A DNA stretch of 64,000 nucleotides from Ignavibacteria bacterium (GTDB lineage Bacteria; Bacteroidota; Ignavibacteria; Ignavibacteriales; Ignavibacteriaceae): NCBI GenBank assembly GCA_021286645.1, contig JAJTBZ010000037.1:56533-120532 (forward strand), read 5' to 3'. Under the pieces are notes generated by a model. It was not told where the DNA came from, searched no databases, and saw only the letters and a program-made list of their open reading frames with translations. A program made the position numbers and the translations under genes. Below are positions 19,312 to 28,013 of this stretch, piece after piece (the stretch's first letter is position 1; the number at the start of each line of letters is the position of its first letter).

Positions 19312-19830
19312 CTATGAATGATTGGGTAATTGTGTTGTTTTATAAATTCTTTCCTGCTGCCCGCGTTTTAAGGCAACAGTACCGGTACGGGCCATTTCTA
19401 TTATGCCATAGCTGCCAAGCGTGTTAATAGCGGCATCTATTTTATCAGGAGGTCCGGTTATCTCCAGCGTAAGTGATTTGTTTGTTATGTCTACAACTTT
19501 GCCTTCGAATATGGCGCAGAGATTGTAAATTTCGGCGCGATTAGCTTTTTTGTAATGAACAGTAATAAGCGCCAGTTCCCGGATAACTGATGGTTCAGTT
19601 GAGAGATCGACAACCTTAATGGTATCGATAAGCCGGTTAAGCTGCTTTATTATTTGATCAAAAACTTTATCTTCTCCTGAAGTGACAAGAGTCATTCTTG
19701 ATATGCTCGGGTCTTCTGTTTCACCGATCGATATGCTGTTAAGGTTGAAACCTTTTCCGCTAAAGAGCGTTGCTACCCGGTTAAAGGCTCCAAATCTGTT
19801 TTCCAGCAATACTGTTATTGTCCGTTTCAT
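19312..19830 (-). CDS. ilvN: Acetolactate synthase small (regulatory) subunit
   Basis: The 172-residue protein has the N-terminal ACT domain [19 protein letters not shown] with the NSISIG strand, and the second regulatory domain of IlvH/IlvN proteins ([15 protein letters not shown]). It activates IlvB and gives valine feedback inhibition. It follows ilvB by 27 bases. The ribosome binding site is weak, so translation may depend on ilvB. Confidence 0.94.
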   Translation of the reverse strand: MKRTITVLLENRFGAFNRVATLFSGKGFNLNSISIGETEDPSISRMTLVTSGEDKVFDQIIKQLNRLIDTIKVVDLSTEPSVIRELALITVHYKKANRAEIYNLCAIFEGKVVDITNKSLTLEITGPPDKIDAAINTLGSYGIIEMARTGTVALKRGQQERIYKTTQLPNHS

Positions 19831-19857
19831 ATATCCCGATTCGTTAGTAAATAAAAG

Positions 19858-21570
19858 CTATTGTTGATTGTTTAATCGTTTTACCATCATGTTTTCAACC
19901 GAGGCACCGGCCGGTACCATCGGGAAAACCATTTCTTCGCGTACTACTTTGAACTCCACTACAACGGGGCCATCATTATATGCAAAAGCCTTATCAAGAC
20001 AGTCCTCAACTTCGCGCGGATTGTCGGTTGACCATGCTTTACAGCCGAGAGCCTCTGCTAATTTTACGAAATCAGGGTTGCTGGCCGATAAATCGGTAAA
20101 ACTGAATTTTTCCGCGTGAAACAATTCCTGCCACTGGCGTACCATGCCGAGAAAACTATTGTTCAGTATGAAGAATTTAATAGGCAGCTTATGAGCAGCT
20201 GCGGTAATAAGCTCCTGCATATTCATCTGAAAGCCACCATCACCACTGAGAGAAATGACAGGTTTTCCGGGGGAGGCGAAATAAGCCCCTATTGCAGCCG
20301 GTACGGAAAAGCCCATTGTACCCAAACCACCGCTCGTAAGGTTAGAGCGCGGGTGGACAAATTTATAGTATTGGGCAGTCCACATTTGGTGCTGTCCAAC
20401 ATCTGTTACAACAACGGCCTCGCCCTTTGTGATATTCGATAATTTCTCAATTACATATTCTACGCGCAACCTCCCGTCATTATCTTCATAGTCAAGCGGG
20501 CATTCATCGCGCCAGGAATTTATCTCTGACCACCATTCGCTATAGTCTGTCGTGTTATTCAATTCAGCAGCTAATTCAGCGATAACGTGTTTTACATCGC
20601 CCACGATTGGCAAATCTACGGTAACATTTTTATCAATTGCGGCCGGGTCAATATCAATATGAATTTTAAATGCATTCTGGGCGAAGGTATTAACATTGCC
20701 GGTAACACGATCATCGAAGCGAGCGCCCAATGCAACCAGAACATCGCAATTACTGATTGCTTTATTTGCCCAGTATGTGCCATGCATGCCCAACATGCCA
20801 AGCGATTGCTCGTCGGTACCGGGGAATGCCCCCAGTCCCTGTAAGGTCATGGTAACCGGGAAGTTGTTTTCTTTCGCGAGTAATTGGAGCTCTCGTGTGC
20901 CGCCTGACATGATAACACCGCCCCCGACGTATAATAGGGGCCGCTTGGCAGAGCGCAGTTTTTCAGCAGCCTTTTTAATCTGTGACGCGTGGCCATAATA
21001 CACGGGCTTGTAACCTCGTAATTCAACCATTTCGGGATACTCGAATTCACATTCCTGAGCCATAATATCTTTGGGTAAATCCACTAATACCGGGCCGGGT
21101 TTTCCTGTTGAGGCCAAATAGAACGCTTTGCGAATAGTTGAAGCCAGTTCATGAATGTCGCGCACGAGAAAATTATGTTTGGTAATGGGTCTGGTGATAC
21201 CAACGATATCTGCCTCCTGAAACGCGTCCTTACCGATTAGATGTGAAGAAACCTGTCCGGTAAAAATAACAACGGGAACAGAATCGAGGTATGCATCCGT
21301 TATGCCGGTTACAGTATTTGTTGCACCGGGCCCTGAAGTAACCAGTACTACACCAACCTTACCAGAGGCTTTCGCGTATCCTTCGGCCATGTGCATGGCA
21401 CCCTGTTCATGGCGCACGAGTATATGTTTAAGAAAATCAACATCATATAATTTTTCATAAATTTTCAGAACGGCGCCGCCCGGGTATCCGAATATATATT
21501 CAACGTTTTCAAGACGCAGGCATTCGAAGAATATTTCCGCGCCGGTTAATACTTGTTTAGTTTTTTTCAT
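19858..21570 (-). CDS. ilvB: Acetolactate synthase large (catalytic) subunit
   Basis: The 570-residue ThDP-dependent enzyme has IFGYPGGAVLKIYEKL near the N-terminus with the catalytic Glu in VRHEQGA, and GDGGFQMNMQEL with NNSFLGMVRQW as the ThDP/Mg motif. It joins two pyruvates, or pyruvate and 2-oxobutanoate. The frame extends to 21591, but the ATG at 21570 is the likely start because AAGGAG lies seven bases upstream. The ilvD stop lies 17 bases upstream. Confidence 0.95.
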   Translation of the reverse strand: MKKTKQVLTGAEIFFECLRLENVEYIFGYPGGAVLKIYEKLYDVDFLKHILVRHEQGAMHMAEGYAKASGKVGVVLVTSGPGATNTVTGITDAYLDSVPVVIFTGQVSSHLIGKDAFQEADIVGITRPITKHNFLVRDIHELASTIRKAFYLASTGKPGPVLVDLPKDIMAQECEFEYPEMVELRGYKPVYYGHASQIKKAAEKLRSAKRPLLYVGGGVIMSGGTRELQLLAKENNFPVTMTLQGLGAFPGTDEQSLGMLGMHGTYWANKAISNCDVLVALGARFDDRVTGNVNTFAQNAFKIHIDIDPAAIDKNVTVDLPIVGDVKHVIAELAAELNNTTDYSEWWSEINSWRDECPLDYEDNDGRLRVEYVIEKLSNITKGEAVVVTDVGQHQMWTAQYYKFVHPRSNLTSGGLGTMGFSVPAAIGAYFASPGKPVISLSGDGGFQMNMQELITAAAHKLPIKFFILNNSFLGMVRQWQELFHAEKFSFTDLSASNPDFVKLAEALGCKAWSTDNPREVEDCLDKAFAYNDGPVVVEFKVVREEMVFPMVPAGASVENMMVKRLNNQQ

Positions 21571-21587
21571 GATTGTACTCCTTAGCA

Positions 21588-23261
21588 TCACATTGATAAA
21601 ACTGCACCCTTGCTTGCCGAAGTTACCATAGAAGCATACCTGCGGAGGTATCCTTTCTGTACTTTTGGTTCAAACGGTGTAAGGGAATTTAGACGTGCCT
21701 GAATTTCTTCATCAGGCAATTCAGCATGGATAGAACACGCTGCAATGTCGTACGTAATAATATCGCCATTACGCAAAGCGGCAATTGGTCCTCTGGCGGC
21801 GGCTTCCGGTGAGACATGACCTATGCATGCACCTCTTGTGCCACCCGAAAACCGGCCATCAGTAAGAAGTGCTACGCTGCTTCCTAACCCCTGACCCATG
21901 ATAGCGCTCGTAGGAGAGAGCATTTCCGGCATTCCGGGCCCGCCCTTTGGCCCTTCATATCGAATGATCACCACATCTCCCGCTTTTACATCACCCTGTA
22001 AAATTTTTGTAACTGCCTCTTCCTGGCTTTCATAAATTTTTGCCGGGCCGGAAAAACGCATCATCTCGGGAGCAACAGCAGCGGTTTTAACAATTGCACC
22101 CTCGGGGGCCAGATTCCCGAATAGCACGGTTAACCCGCCTGTTTGCGAATAGGGGTTTTCAAGTTGACGTATTACCAGCGTGTTTGTAATTTCGGCATCC
22201 GCAATATTTTCACCGAGTGTGTTTCCTGTAACGGTTTTGCAATCGGTATGAAGTAACCCGGTTTTGCTCAGTTCTTTTAGTATCGCGGAAATTCCACCTG
22301 CATTGTGAACATCTTCGATGTGGACGTCTTTTGTAGCAGGGCTTACTTTGCATAAGTAAGGTATTTTAGCCGAAAGCTCATTAAGCATATTCAGGTTTAA
22401 TTGTATTCCCGCTTCATGGGCAACAGCAAGGGTGTGTAATATAGTGTTTGTACTGCCGCCCATGGCGAGATCGAGCATAAAAGCGTTGGCAAACGAGTTC
22501 TCGGTTAGCAGTGCAGAGGGCCGGGTATCATTCATTACTAAATTCATTAATTGCGCAGCTGCTTTTCTGGCAAGCTCTTTTCTTTCAGGCGATTCGGCCA
22601 ATATTGTACCATTGCCCGGCAGAGCAAGGCCCAAAGCCTCCATTAAGCAATTCATAGAATTTGCCGTAAACATGCCTGAACATGAACCACAGCCGGGGCA
22701 GGCAGATTTTTCGTATTCGGTAAGTTCGGCTTCAGACATTTGGCCGGCAGAGAATTTTCCTACTCCCTCGAACACGGAGATGAGGTCAGCTTTGGTACCG
22801 TTTGCCAAGCGACCGGCACGCATTGGGCCGCCTGAAACAAAAATTACCGGAATATCCAGTCGGGCTGCCGCCATAAGCATACCGGGAACAATTTTATCGC
22901 AGTTGGGAATGCAAATAAGTCCATCGAGTCGGTGAGCTTCTGCAACAGTTTCTACACAGTCGGCTATAAGTTCGCGGCTTGCCAGCGAATAGCGCATGCC
23001 GATGTGCCCCATGGCTATACCATCATCGACCCCGATGGTATTAAATTCGAAGGGAACACCGCCGGCTTCGCGTATCGCATTTTTAACTATTTTTCCAAAT
23101 TCCTGTAAATGTACGTGGCCGGGAATCAGATCAATATAGGAATTGCATACGCCGATAAATGGCTTCTGGAAATCCGATTCATGGGTAATGACACCGGTTG
23201 CGCGCAGAAGGCTGCGATGTGGAGCTTTGTCAAATCCTTTTTTTATAAAATCTGATCGCAC
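21588..23261 (-). CDS. ilvD: Dihydroxy-acid dehydratase, GTG start
   Basis: This protein of about 557 residues dehydrates the dihydroxy acids of the Val and Ile branches and is the first structural gene of the operon. Cluster cysteines are visible in NCDKIVPGM and [18 protein letters not shown]. The frame extends to a TTG at 23273, but the GTG at 23261 is preferred: GAGG lies six bases upstream and the protein then begins (M)[19 protein letters not shown], the usual IlvD N-terminus. A leader with a BCAA-rich peptide and a terminator hairpin precedes it. Confidence 0.95.
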   Translation of the reverse strand: MRSDFIKKGFDKAPHRSLLRATGVITHESDFQKPFIGVCNSYIDLIPGHVHLQEFGKIVKNAIREAGGVPFEFNTIGVDDGIAMGHIGMRYSLASRELIADCVETVAEAHRLDGLICIPNCDKIVPGMLMAAARLDIPVIFVSGGPMRAGRLANGTKADLISVFEGVGKFSAGQMSEAELTEYEKSACPGCGSCSGMFTANSMNCLMEALGLALPGNGTILAESPERKELARKAAAQLMNLVMNDTRPSALLTENSFANAFMLDLAMGGSTNTILHTLAVAHEAGIQLNLNMLNELSAKIPYLCKVSPATKDVHIEDVHNAGGISAILKELSKTGLLHTDCKTVTGNTLGENIADAEITNTLVIRQLENPYSQTGGLTVLFGNLAPEGAIVKTAAVAPEMMRFSGPAKIYESQEEAVTKILQGDVKAGDVVIIRYEGPKGGPGMPEMLSPTSAIMGQGLGSSVALLTDGRFSGGTRGACIGHVSPEAAARGPIAALRNGDIITYDIAACSIHAELPDEEIQARLNSLTPFEPKVQKGYLRRYASMVTSASKGAVLSM

Positions 23262-23271
23262 GAGTAACCTC

Positions 23272-23330
23272 AAAATAAAAAAGTCCTGAAGTATCTTTTC
23301 TTTCCCGGGTCAACCCCGGCTCTTGATACT
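23272..23330 (-). terminator. Attenuator terminator (3:4 hairpin and U-tract) ahead of ilvD
   Basis: On the minus strand AGTATC (23330-23325) pairs with GATACT (23295-23290), enclosing the inner stem CCGGG (23319-23315) and CCCGG (23309-23305) around a GTTGA loop. A U-rich tract, TTTTTTATTTT, runs from 23282 to 23272, just before the ilvD ribosome binding site. The tract is seven bases from the outer stem; a few weak pairs (GTTT with GGAC) may bring it closer. It lies between promoter and first gene, so it would stop transcription before the operon. Confidence 0.75.
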
Positions 23331-23422
23331 GTTAAACTTGTTTATGTTGAGATTTGGGATTGACCGTTATGTTATCCTGTGGTAATAATAATACCGAGGA
23401 GAATCACAATAACGTTAATCCC
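23308..23422 (-). promoter_or_regulatory. Mutually exclusive RNA pairings of the ilv leader (regions 1, 2, 3)
   Basis: Region 1 is GGGATTAACGTTAT (23422-23409), inside leader codons 39-43. Region 2 is ATAACGGTCAATCCC (23370-23356), just after the leader stop. Region 3 is GGGGTTGACC (23317-23308), part of the terminator stem. Regions 1:2 pair over 12 bases (GGGATT with AATCCC, CGTTAT with ATAACG, small internal loop). Regions 2:3 pair over 10 consecutive bases with one G-U. The 2:3 helix destroys the terminator and 1:2 frees it. This is the logic of ribosome-mediated attenuation as in the enterobacterial ilv, thr and his operons. Confidence 0.8.
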
Positions 23423-23536
23423 GAGGAGAACGGAAACTAAAGGACGGATGATAGAAATTGAAGGCACATTGATGCCGCTGCTCTGCGTAAGAGCATCTGG
23501 TATCGATTTAGTATTTATGTATTCTGTGCCGTTCAT
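23372..23536 (-). CDS. Leader peptide rich in Ile, Leu and Val codons
   Basis: A 54-codon ORF begins with ATG at 23536 and ends with TAA at 23374-23372, about 20 bases after the likely transcription start. Codons 27-51 hold nine Ile, five Leu and four Val, 18 of 25, including runs such as VSVLLGINVIVILLGIII. It ends TTG-stop just before RNA region 2. The ribosome binding site is weak (AGAAAG, about 14 bases away). Its product is not expected to have a function; its translation should sense charged Ile, Leu and Val tRNA. A hydrophobic membrane peptide is the alternative, but it would not explain the RNA pairings. Confidence 0.78.
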   Translation of the reverse strand: MNGTEYINTKSIPDALTQSSGINVPSISIIRPLVSVLLGINVIVILLGIIITTG

Positions 23537-23852
23537 CTGTTTAATTTTTAATTCTTTCTGCGAATATATAAAAAGAACGTACTGAATGTCAAGAAATATT
23601 TTTGCTATTTTTTACTTTTTCGTAAAAAATTTACCTAATATATAGAATATCCTAAAATATTACATATTTATGCAAAACGTAAAATTATGCCACCCGGTTT
23701 AGTGAAGTAGCGAAATTCTGTTTTACTAAGTAATGAAACGTAAAATCTCACAAGATAAAAAAATCCGGTATAGCTTTTTCAATTGCAGCTAAAGCAGGGT
23801 AATTGTAATTTCACAAGGTAAATCATTCCATTTCTCTATTAAGGTACCATCT
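23537..23852. other. Intergenic region between the ilv leader and creD
   Basis: The 316 bases between the divergent leader ORF and creD hold the ilv promoter at the left. The rest is AT-rich and should contain the creD promoter, for which no clear box could be chosen. No ORF or strong hairpin was seen in the right two thirds. Confidence 0.5.
23563..23592 (-). promoter_or_regulatory. Promoter of the ilv-leu operon
   Basis: On the minus strand a perfect -35 TTGACA (23592-23587) is followed after 18 bases by TATATT (23568-23563); TATATA at 16 bases is an alternative -10. Transcription would start near 23556, about 20 bases before the leader ATG and nearly 300 bases before ilvD. Confidence 0.75.
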
Positions 23853-25223
23853 ATGAATAAATCCTCTCTCGGTTTGCGGCTTGTTCTAATTTTATTTACA
23901 GTCCTGGTCTTATCGGTAATCATGCTTATCATTCAGGGCGTTATAGATGATCGGGCTTCATATAAGAAGAAAGCAGAGCAAAATGTGGCCGAAAGTTGGG
24001 CAGGGAGGCAGATTATGGGCGGACCGGTGCTTGTTGTGGAAACTGAGCAGGAAGGACATAGTAAAAATGGAAGCGCGGTACCGGAAATTACTAAGTCATA
24101 TTTATTATCCGACAGTTCCTCGGTACGTGCCAAAATGCTTCCGCAGATCCGGCACCGGGGGATTTACAAGATTATGGTTTACCAGTCAGAAGTGTCCATA
24201 GAAGCGTTTTACAGCGCTCAGAGGATTGCTCCGATTATTGAAAAAGCAGCTGGCGGTAAAATGAACTCATCTCTTGTAGAATTCTCTGTTACCGATAGCA
24301 AAGGTATTTCCGGAGTTGTTGCCTGCACTATTAATGGAAAAAACTATGAAGTTACACCCGGGTTCCCTGATACAACCCTATTTTCTAATGGCTTTTCTGT
24401 GAATGTGAAGCCCGAAGATTTGAAAAATGATATGCATATTTCCGTTAAAATTTCATTGAAGGGTAGCATGGGAATGAACTTCATTCCACTTTCGAAATAT
24501 ACTGAAGTGAGTGTTGAAGGTAATTGGGGCGATCCCAGTTTTATCGGCGGTTTTTTACCCGATAGCAGGGACATAACAAACGATTTCTTCCATGCAGGAT
24601 GGAAGGTAAGTCATTTTAATTTGCCGTATGCACCCGGCTGGGAAAATAACTCAATTAATTTTACCAATACTATGTTTGGGGTCAACCTGTATCAACCGGT
24701 GGATGAATATCAACAGGCAACACGCAGCCTGAAATATGGATTACTTATTATCTTAATGACTTTTGTGAGCTTTTTTCTTATAGAAGTATTCAGCAAAAAA
24801 CCGGTACACCCAATTCAATACATTCTTGTAGGGCTGGCGCTGATTCTGTTCTATTCTCTGCTGACTGCGCTTTCTGAATACATGCAGTTTCAATACGCGT
24901 ATTTATTATGCGCTGTCATTAATATTGTTTTGATCAGCCAGTATGTTACATCTATCTACCATGCTAAACGCGAAGGCTTCCTGATTGGTGTAATGTTGGC
25001 ATTAGTATATACATTTATGTTTGTTATTATCCGTCTGGAAGACTACTCGCTATTAGTGGGTAATATAGCCCTGTTTATTGTGTTGGGGTGTATAATGTAC
25101 GTGACCCGTAAAGTGGATTGGTTTTCGATTCTGAAATCCAATGAGGTAAATGGAAAAATCAGTAATCAGAATGTATCGGGGAATGTGCCCACCGGAGAAA
25201 TGAAAGAAGAAGACGTAAAATAG
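23853..25223 (+). CDS. creD: CreD-family inner membrane protein
   Basis: The 456-residue protein has an N-terminal membrane helix (about 9-28), then a large extracytoplasmic domain (about 30-285) with the characteristic GRQIMGGPVLVVE near residue 50 and GSMGMNFIPLSKYTEVSVEGNW in the middle (two parts of one conserved block), and a C-terminal cluster of five or six helices (about 290-430). This is the layout of CreD/CET proteins, linked to envelope stress and beta-lactam tolerance in other bacteria. No creBC two-component pair is adjacent. Confidence 0.88.
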   Translation: MNKSSLGLRLVLILFTVLVLSVIMLIIQGVIDDRASYKKKAEQNVAESWAGRQIMGGPVLVVETEQEGHSKNGSAVPEITKSYLLSDSSSVRAKMLPQIRHRGIYKIMVYQSEVSIEAFYSAQRIAPIIEKAAGGKMNSSLVEFSVTDSKGISGVVACTINGKNYEVTPGFPDTTLFSNGFSVNVKPEDLKNDMHISVKISLKGSMGMNFIPLSKYTEVSVEGNWGDPSFIGGFLPDSRDITNDFFHAGWKVSHFNLPYAPGWENNSINFTNTMFGVNLYQPVDEYQQATRSLKYGLLIILMTFVSFFLIEVFSKKPVHPIQYILVGLALILFYSLLTALSEYMQFQYAYLLCAVINIVLISQYVTSIYHAKREGFLIGVMLALVYTFMFVIIRLEDYSLLVGNIALFIVLGCIMYVTRKVDWFSILKSNEVNGKISNQNVSGNVPTGEMKEEDVK

Positions 25224-25315
25224 TCCCCCGCCACACGTGTATCTGTAATATGCTTGCTTCTATCCTGGAGAAAATAAGTATATTGCAGATACACTATTAA
25301 TTATACCTAAAGAAT

Positions 25316-26665
25316 ATGATGATTAGAATACTTCTAACAGTAATTGTATTGGCTTGCAGTTCAATAATCTTTCCACAGAAGGCTTGTATTACAGTTACGG
25401 GAGCCGCAGCCGGCAGGGCGTATGTGTATTCTGTACAGGGTGAGAAAACTATATTGGTTGATTCGATTGCTGTTACACCGGGTGGTGAAATGGTGTGGAA
25501 TATTTCTGCTGAAGTAACGACGGGCATATACCGTATTGTTTCAGGCCGTCAATTCAATATCGATTTTATTTATGATGGGCAGGATATTCATATTGCATCG
25601 ACTCTAAAAGCAATAGTAGACAGCGCCCGCGTGCCCGATGGCGAATGCAATAAAGCCTTTTATCAATTCATTCGGTTGAACCGGCAATATAAAACAAAAT
25701 CTGAACTACTCTCGCTGATGTTGGCACGCTACCCGTCGGACGATGAATTTTACACCGAAATAAAACAACGGATGCTGCGATTAAATGATGATTATAAGCG
25801 TTTTATTGTCAGCGTTGCTCCGACAGGAACGACCTCTTTCATTGCCCGCTACATTCGCTCTGCACAATTACCCGTGATACCTGTATCGGAGGAAAAACAG
25901 CTTACCTGGTTACGAATGCACGCCCTGGATATGGTAGATTTTTCTGATGCCGGGCTTGTACGCTCTGATGCGTTCGCAAATAAAGCAATAGAGTATCTCA
26001 TGTATTATCGCAACCCACAGTTGCCCAAGGAGCAACTGGAAAACGAATTCAGGATTGCAATAGATACCCTTGTACGGAAGGCAAGAATTAATGGAGTGGT
26101 GTACAGTCATCTCGTCGATTATCTGATTGACGGCTTTAAAAAATTTGGTTTCGAAAAAGTCATCGACTATATAGTTGAGAATTATGTAGTTAAAGACAAT
26201 GTCTGCCTGAGTGGCGAAAGTGAAAAAATGCTAAACCAGCGTATCGAACAGGCGAAAAAATTTCCGGTCGGAAAAACATTACCATCTTATCATGTATCTG
26301 TTGAGAAAAAAGGAAGTGCTGTTCTACCCGCTCCTGATGCGGATAAAACACTGCTGTTATTTTACGCCACGTGGTGCCCCCATTGCAAAGAAATAATTCC
26401 TAAGATTTATAGCGACTGGAAAAAATCTGGCAAAGCACTCTCGGTTTTCGCGATAGCACTGGACACGAAACAGGATGATTGGTCGGGTTTTATACGGCAA
26501 AATTGCCCTGATTGGAATAATGCCTGTGATCTGAAAGGATGGGATGGCGAGCTCGCCAGGCAGTTTAGTTTATATGCTACGCCAACAATGTTCTTGTTGG
26601 ATAAGTCCGGTACACTCCTTGCCAAGCCTGTTACTTATGAAGAGTTTACGAAAGCACTGTATTAG
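25316..26665 (+). CDS. TlpA/ResA-like thiol-disulfide oxidoreductase, exported
   Basis: The 449-residue protein has a signal peptide (to about residue 21), an N-terminal beta domain like DUF4369 (about 23-110), a helical middle (about 115-300), and a C-terminal thioredoxin-fold domain with the active site WCPHC in YATWCPHCKE and a cis-Pro in YATPTMF. This is a common Bacteroidota layout for periplasmic thiol oxidoreductases. It probably reduces or isomerises disulfides in exported proteins. Two adjacent ATG codons at 25316 and 25319 are equally possible. A terminator overlaps its stop. Confidence 0.87.
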   Translation: MMIRILLTVIVLACSSIIFPQKACITVTGAAAGRAYVYSVQGEKTILVDSIAVTPGGEMVWNISAEVTTGIYRIVSGRQFNIDFIYDGQDIHIASTLKAIVDSARVPDGECNKAFYQFIRLNRQYKTKSELLSLMLARYPSDDEFYTEIKQRMLRLNDDYKRFIVSVAPTGTTSFIARYIRSAQLPVIPVSEEKQLTWLRMHALDMVDFSDAGLVRSDAFANKAIEYLMYYRNPQLPKEQLENEFRIAIDTLVRKARINGVVYSHLVDYLIDGFKKFGFEKVIDYIVENYVVKDNVCLSGESEKMLNQRIEQAKKFPVGKTLPSYHVSVEKKGSAVLPAPDADKTLLLFYATWCPHCKEIIPKIYSDWKKSGKALSVFAIALDTKQDDWSGFIRQNCPDWNNACDLKGWDGELARQFSLYATPTMFLLDKSGTLLAKPVTYEEFTKALY

Positions 26666-26690
26666 TTAACGCAGTGCTTTCATCTTTTAG
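26650..26690. terminator. Terminator overlapping the stop of the TlpA-like gene
   Basis: GAAAGCACTG (26650-26659) and CAGTGCTTTC (26672-26681) form a perfect 10-bp stem with a 12-base loop that contains the stop codon, followed by ATCTTTT. It lies between convergent genes and may serve both. Confidence 0.75.
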
Positions 26691-26715
26691 ACTAAATTGG
26701 GATGAGAGTAACAGT

Positions 26716-27102
26716 TTACTTTTGTTGAAAAACAGCGAACGCGGCTCCTGACGGGTCACGTAAAAAGCAGTAAAACGCCTGGTCGCCAAAAGCTTTAATA
26801 TCAGTTAAAACTGTTCCTCCCATTTTTTTACATGAGTCAACACTCGCCTGAATATCTGCCACGGTAATGTATAAAATCCATCCGGCAGGGATATCGGTAT
26901 TTGCGCCGGCGGCGTGGCATATACCTGCTACAGGTATATTGTTTTCCGGTTGTGCCATAGCGTAGTCATTATAACTGCCCATGCTTATAGGCTGAGAAAC
27001 CCAGCCGGTTACCGCCGAATAGAAATCACGGGTAGCATCCGCATCTACGGTAGTCAGGTCGAACCAACCTATACTGCCTATTGGTAATTTTTCCTGTTCC
27101 AT
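26716..27102 (-). CDS. VOC-family (glyoxalase-like) protein
   Basis: The 128-residue protein starts at the ATG at 27102, preceded by AGGAG; the frame extends further but without such a site. It has the paired beta-alpha-beta-beta-beta modules of the vicinal oxygen chelate fold: GSIGWFDLTTVDADATRDF at the start and the second half with DIQASVDSCKKMGGTVL and DPSGAAFAVFQ. Similar stand-alone proteins are usually of unknown substrate. It is 11 bases downstream of the CDF-like transporter and shares its promoter. Confidence 0.85.
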   Translation of the reverse strand: MEQEKLPIGSIGWFDLTTVDADATRDFYSAVTGWVSQPISMGSYNDYAMAQPENNIPVAGICHAAGANTDIPAGWILYITVADIQASVDSCKKMGGTVLTDIKAFGDQAFYCFLRDPSGAAFAVFQQK

Positions 27103-27113
27103 TGTACTCCTGT

Positions 27114-27785
27114 TTATTCTGAATGATGATTGCAGCCGCAAAATGTGTTATGTGCTATTTTTTCGAAGCATTCCCTGCCTTCCTTAAAGGAGAACCAGGC
27201 TATCAGCAGTGTTCCCGCGGCATCGAAATAGGGAAAGTGCGTCAGCTCGTATAGAAAACTCGCGACCAGCAATGTTATAGACATATAAATACATACTAAC
27301 GTGCATCGGGAATCTGCCATTATCGGCGCAGAGTTAAGGGCTTTGCCGCATTTGTTTTTACCCCATACAAGGGCCAACATAACTATTATGCTAATAAGCG
27401 CTATAATAATTCCCCACAGTGTGGTAACGGGCTTATGCCCGATATAGACATTATAAATTGCCGTTACTGTTAACCCGGAGGCCAATACATAAAATCCGAT
27501 ACCGGTAACCCGCAGAGCAGTGTTTTCGAAAACATCCCGCCGCGAAGCTTCGCCGAATTTCATGCGGAAGACCATGTGCGCGATTCCAATTCCGGAAAAC
27601 ATTTCTACAAAGCTATCCAAACCAAATCCAAATAACGACAATGATTCATCCGAGAAACCAAGCCAAACTGAAACAATGCCCTCAGCCAGGTTATAAAAAA
27701 TTGTGAAGATACTTAAATATAAGGCAAATTGTAAGTATGCGCGTGTTTTTTCGGTAAATTGCAGTGTGTGTTGGTTTTCGTGCAT
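27114..27785 (-). CDS. CDF-like cation transporter, membrane domain only
   Basis: The 223-residue protein has about six membrane segments and resembles the membrane part of cation diffusion facilitators: LSLFGFGLDSFVEM near residue 50 stands where classical CDF proteins have a DSxxD metal site, and DAAGTLLIAW in the last helix matches the second one. It lacks the usual cytoplasmic C-terminal domain and ends in a Cys/His-rich tail (CGCNHHSE), which could bind metal. Metal efflux is plausible; the metal is unknown. It is the first gene of a pair with the VOC protein. Confidence 0.75.
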   Translation of the reverse strand: MHENQHTLQFTEKTRAYLQFALYLSIFTIFYNLAEGIVSVWLGFSDESLSLFGFGLDSFVEMFSGIGIAHMVFRMKFGEASRRDVFENTALRVTGIGFYVLASGLTVTAIYNVYIGHKPVTTLWGIIIALISIIVMLALVWGKNKCGKALNSAPIMADSRCTLVCIYMSITLLVASFLYELTHFPYFDAAGTLLIAWFSFKEGRECFEKIAHNTFCGCNHHSE

Positions 27786-27820
27786 TGTGTCTCTAATCAG
27801 TCATTTTTCGGTCATATTGC

Positions 27821-27853
27821 ATTATAAAATACAGCATAAGTGCACTATGTGCA
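27821..27853 (-). promoter_or_regulatory. Putative promoter with palindromic operator upstream of the CDF-like gene
   Basis: On the minus strand a perfect TATAAT (27826-27821) lies about 35 bases before the start codon. A perfect palindrome TGCAC-ATA-GTGCA (27853-27841) occupies the -35 area, where no good -35 box is visible. This arrangement suits a repressor or activator site; the regulator is unknown. Confidence 0.5.
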
Positions 27854-28013
27854 AAGTTAAATTTTTGGTTCTTTCTGAATATGCAGTAAAGTATTTTTTT
27901 GGTGGAGAGATTGGGGCAGAAAGTGCTGTATGAGTTCATTTTATTAAAATTAGATTGTATATTTGTTTTTACGAATAAGGCATTTGTTTTCAATTTAAGA
28001 GATTGGTATAAAG

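Noticed and set aside
21588..23273. ilvD start at the TTG at 23273
   Set aside because: The GTG at 23261 has GAGG at the right distance and gives the normal IlvD N-terminus; the extra residues are part of the leader and its ribosome binding site.
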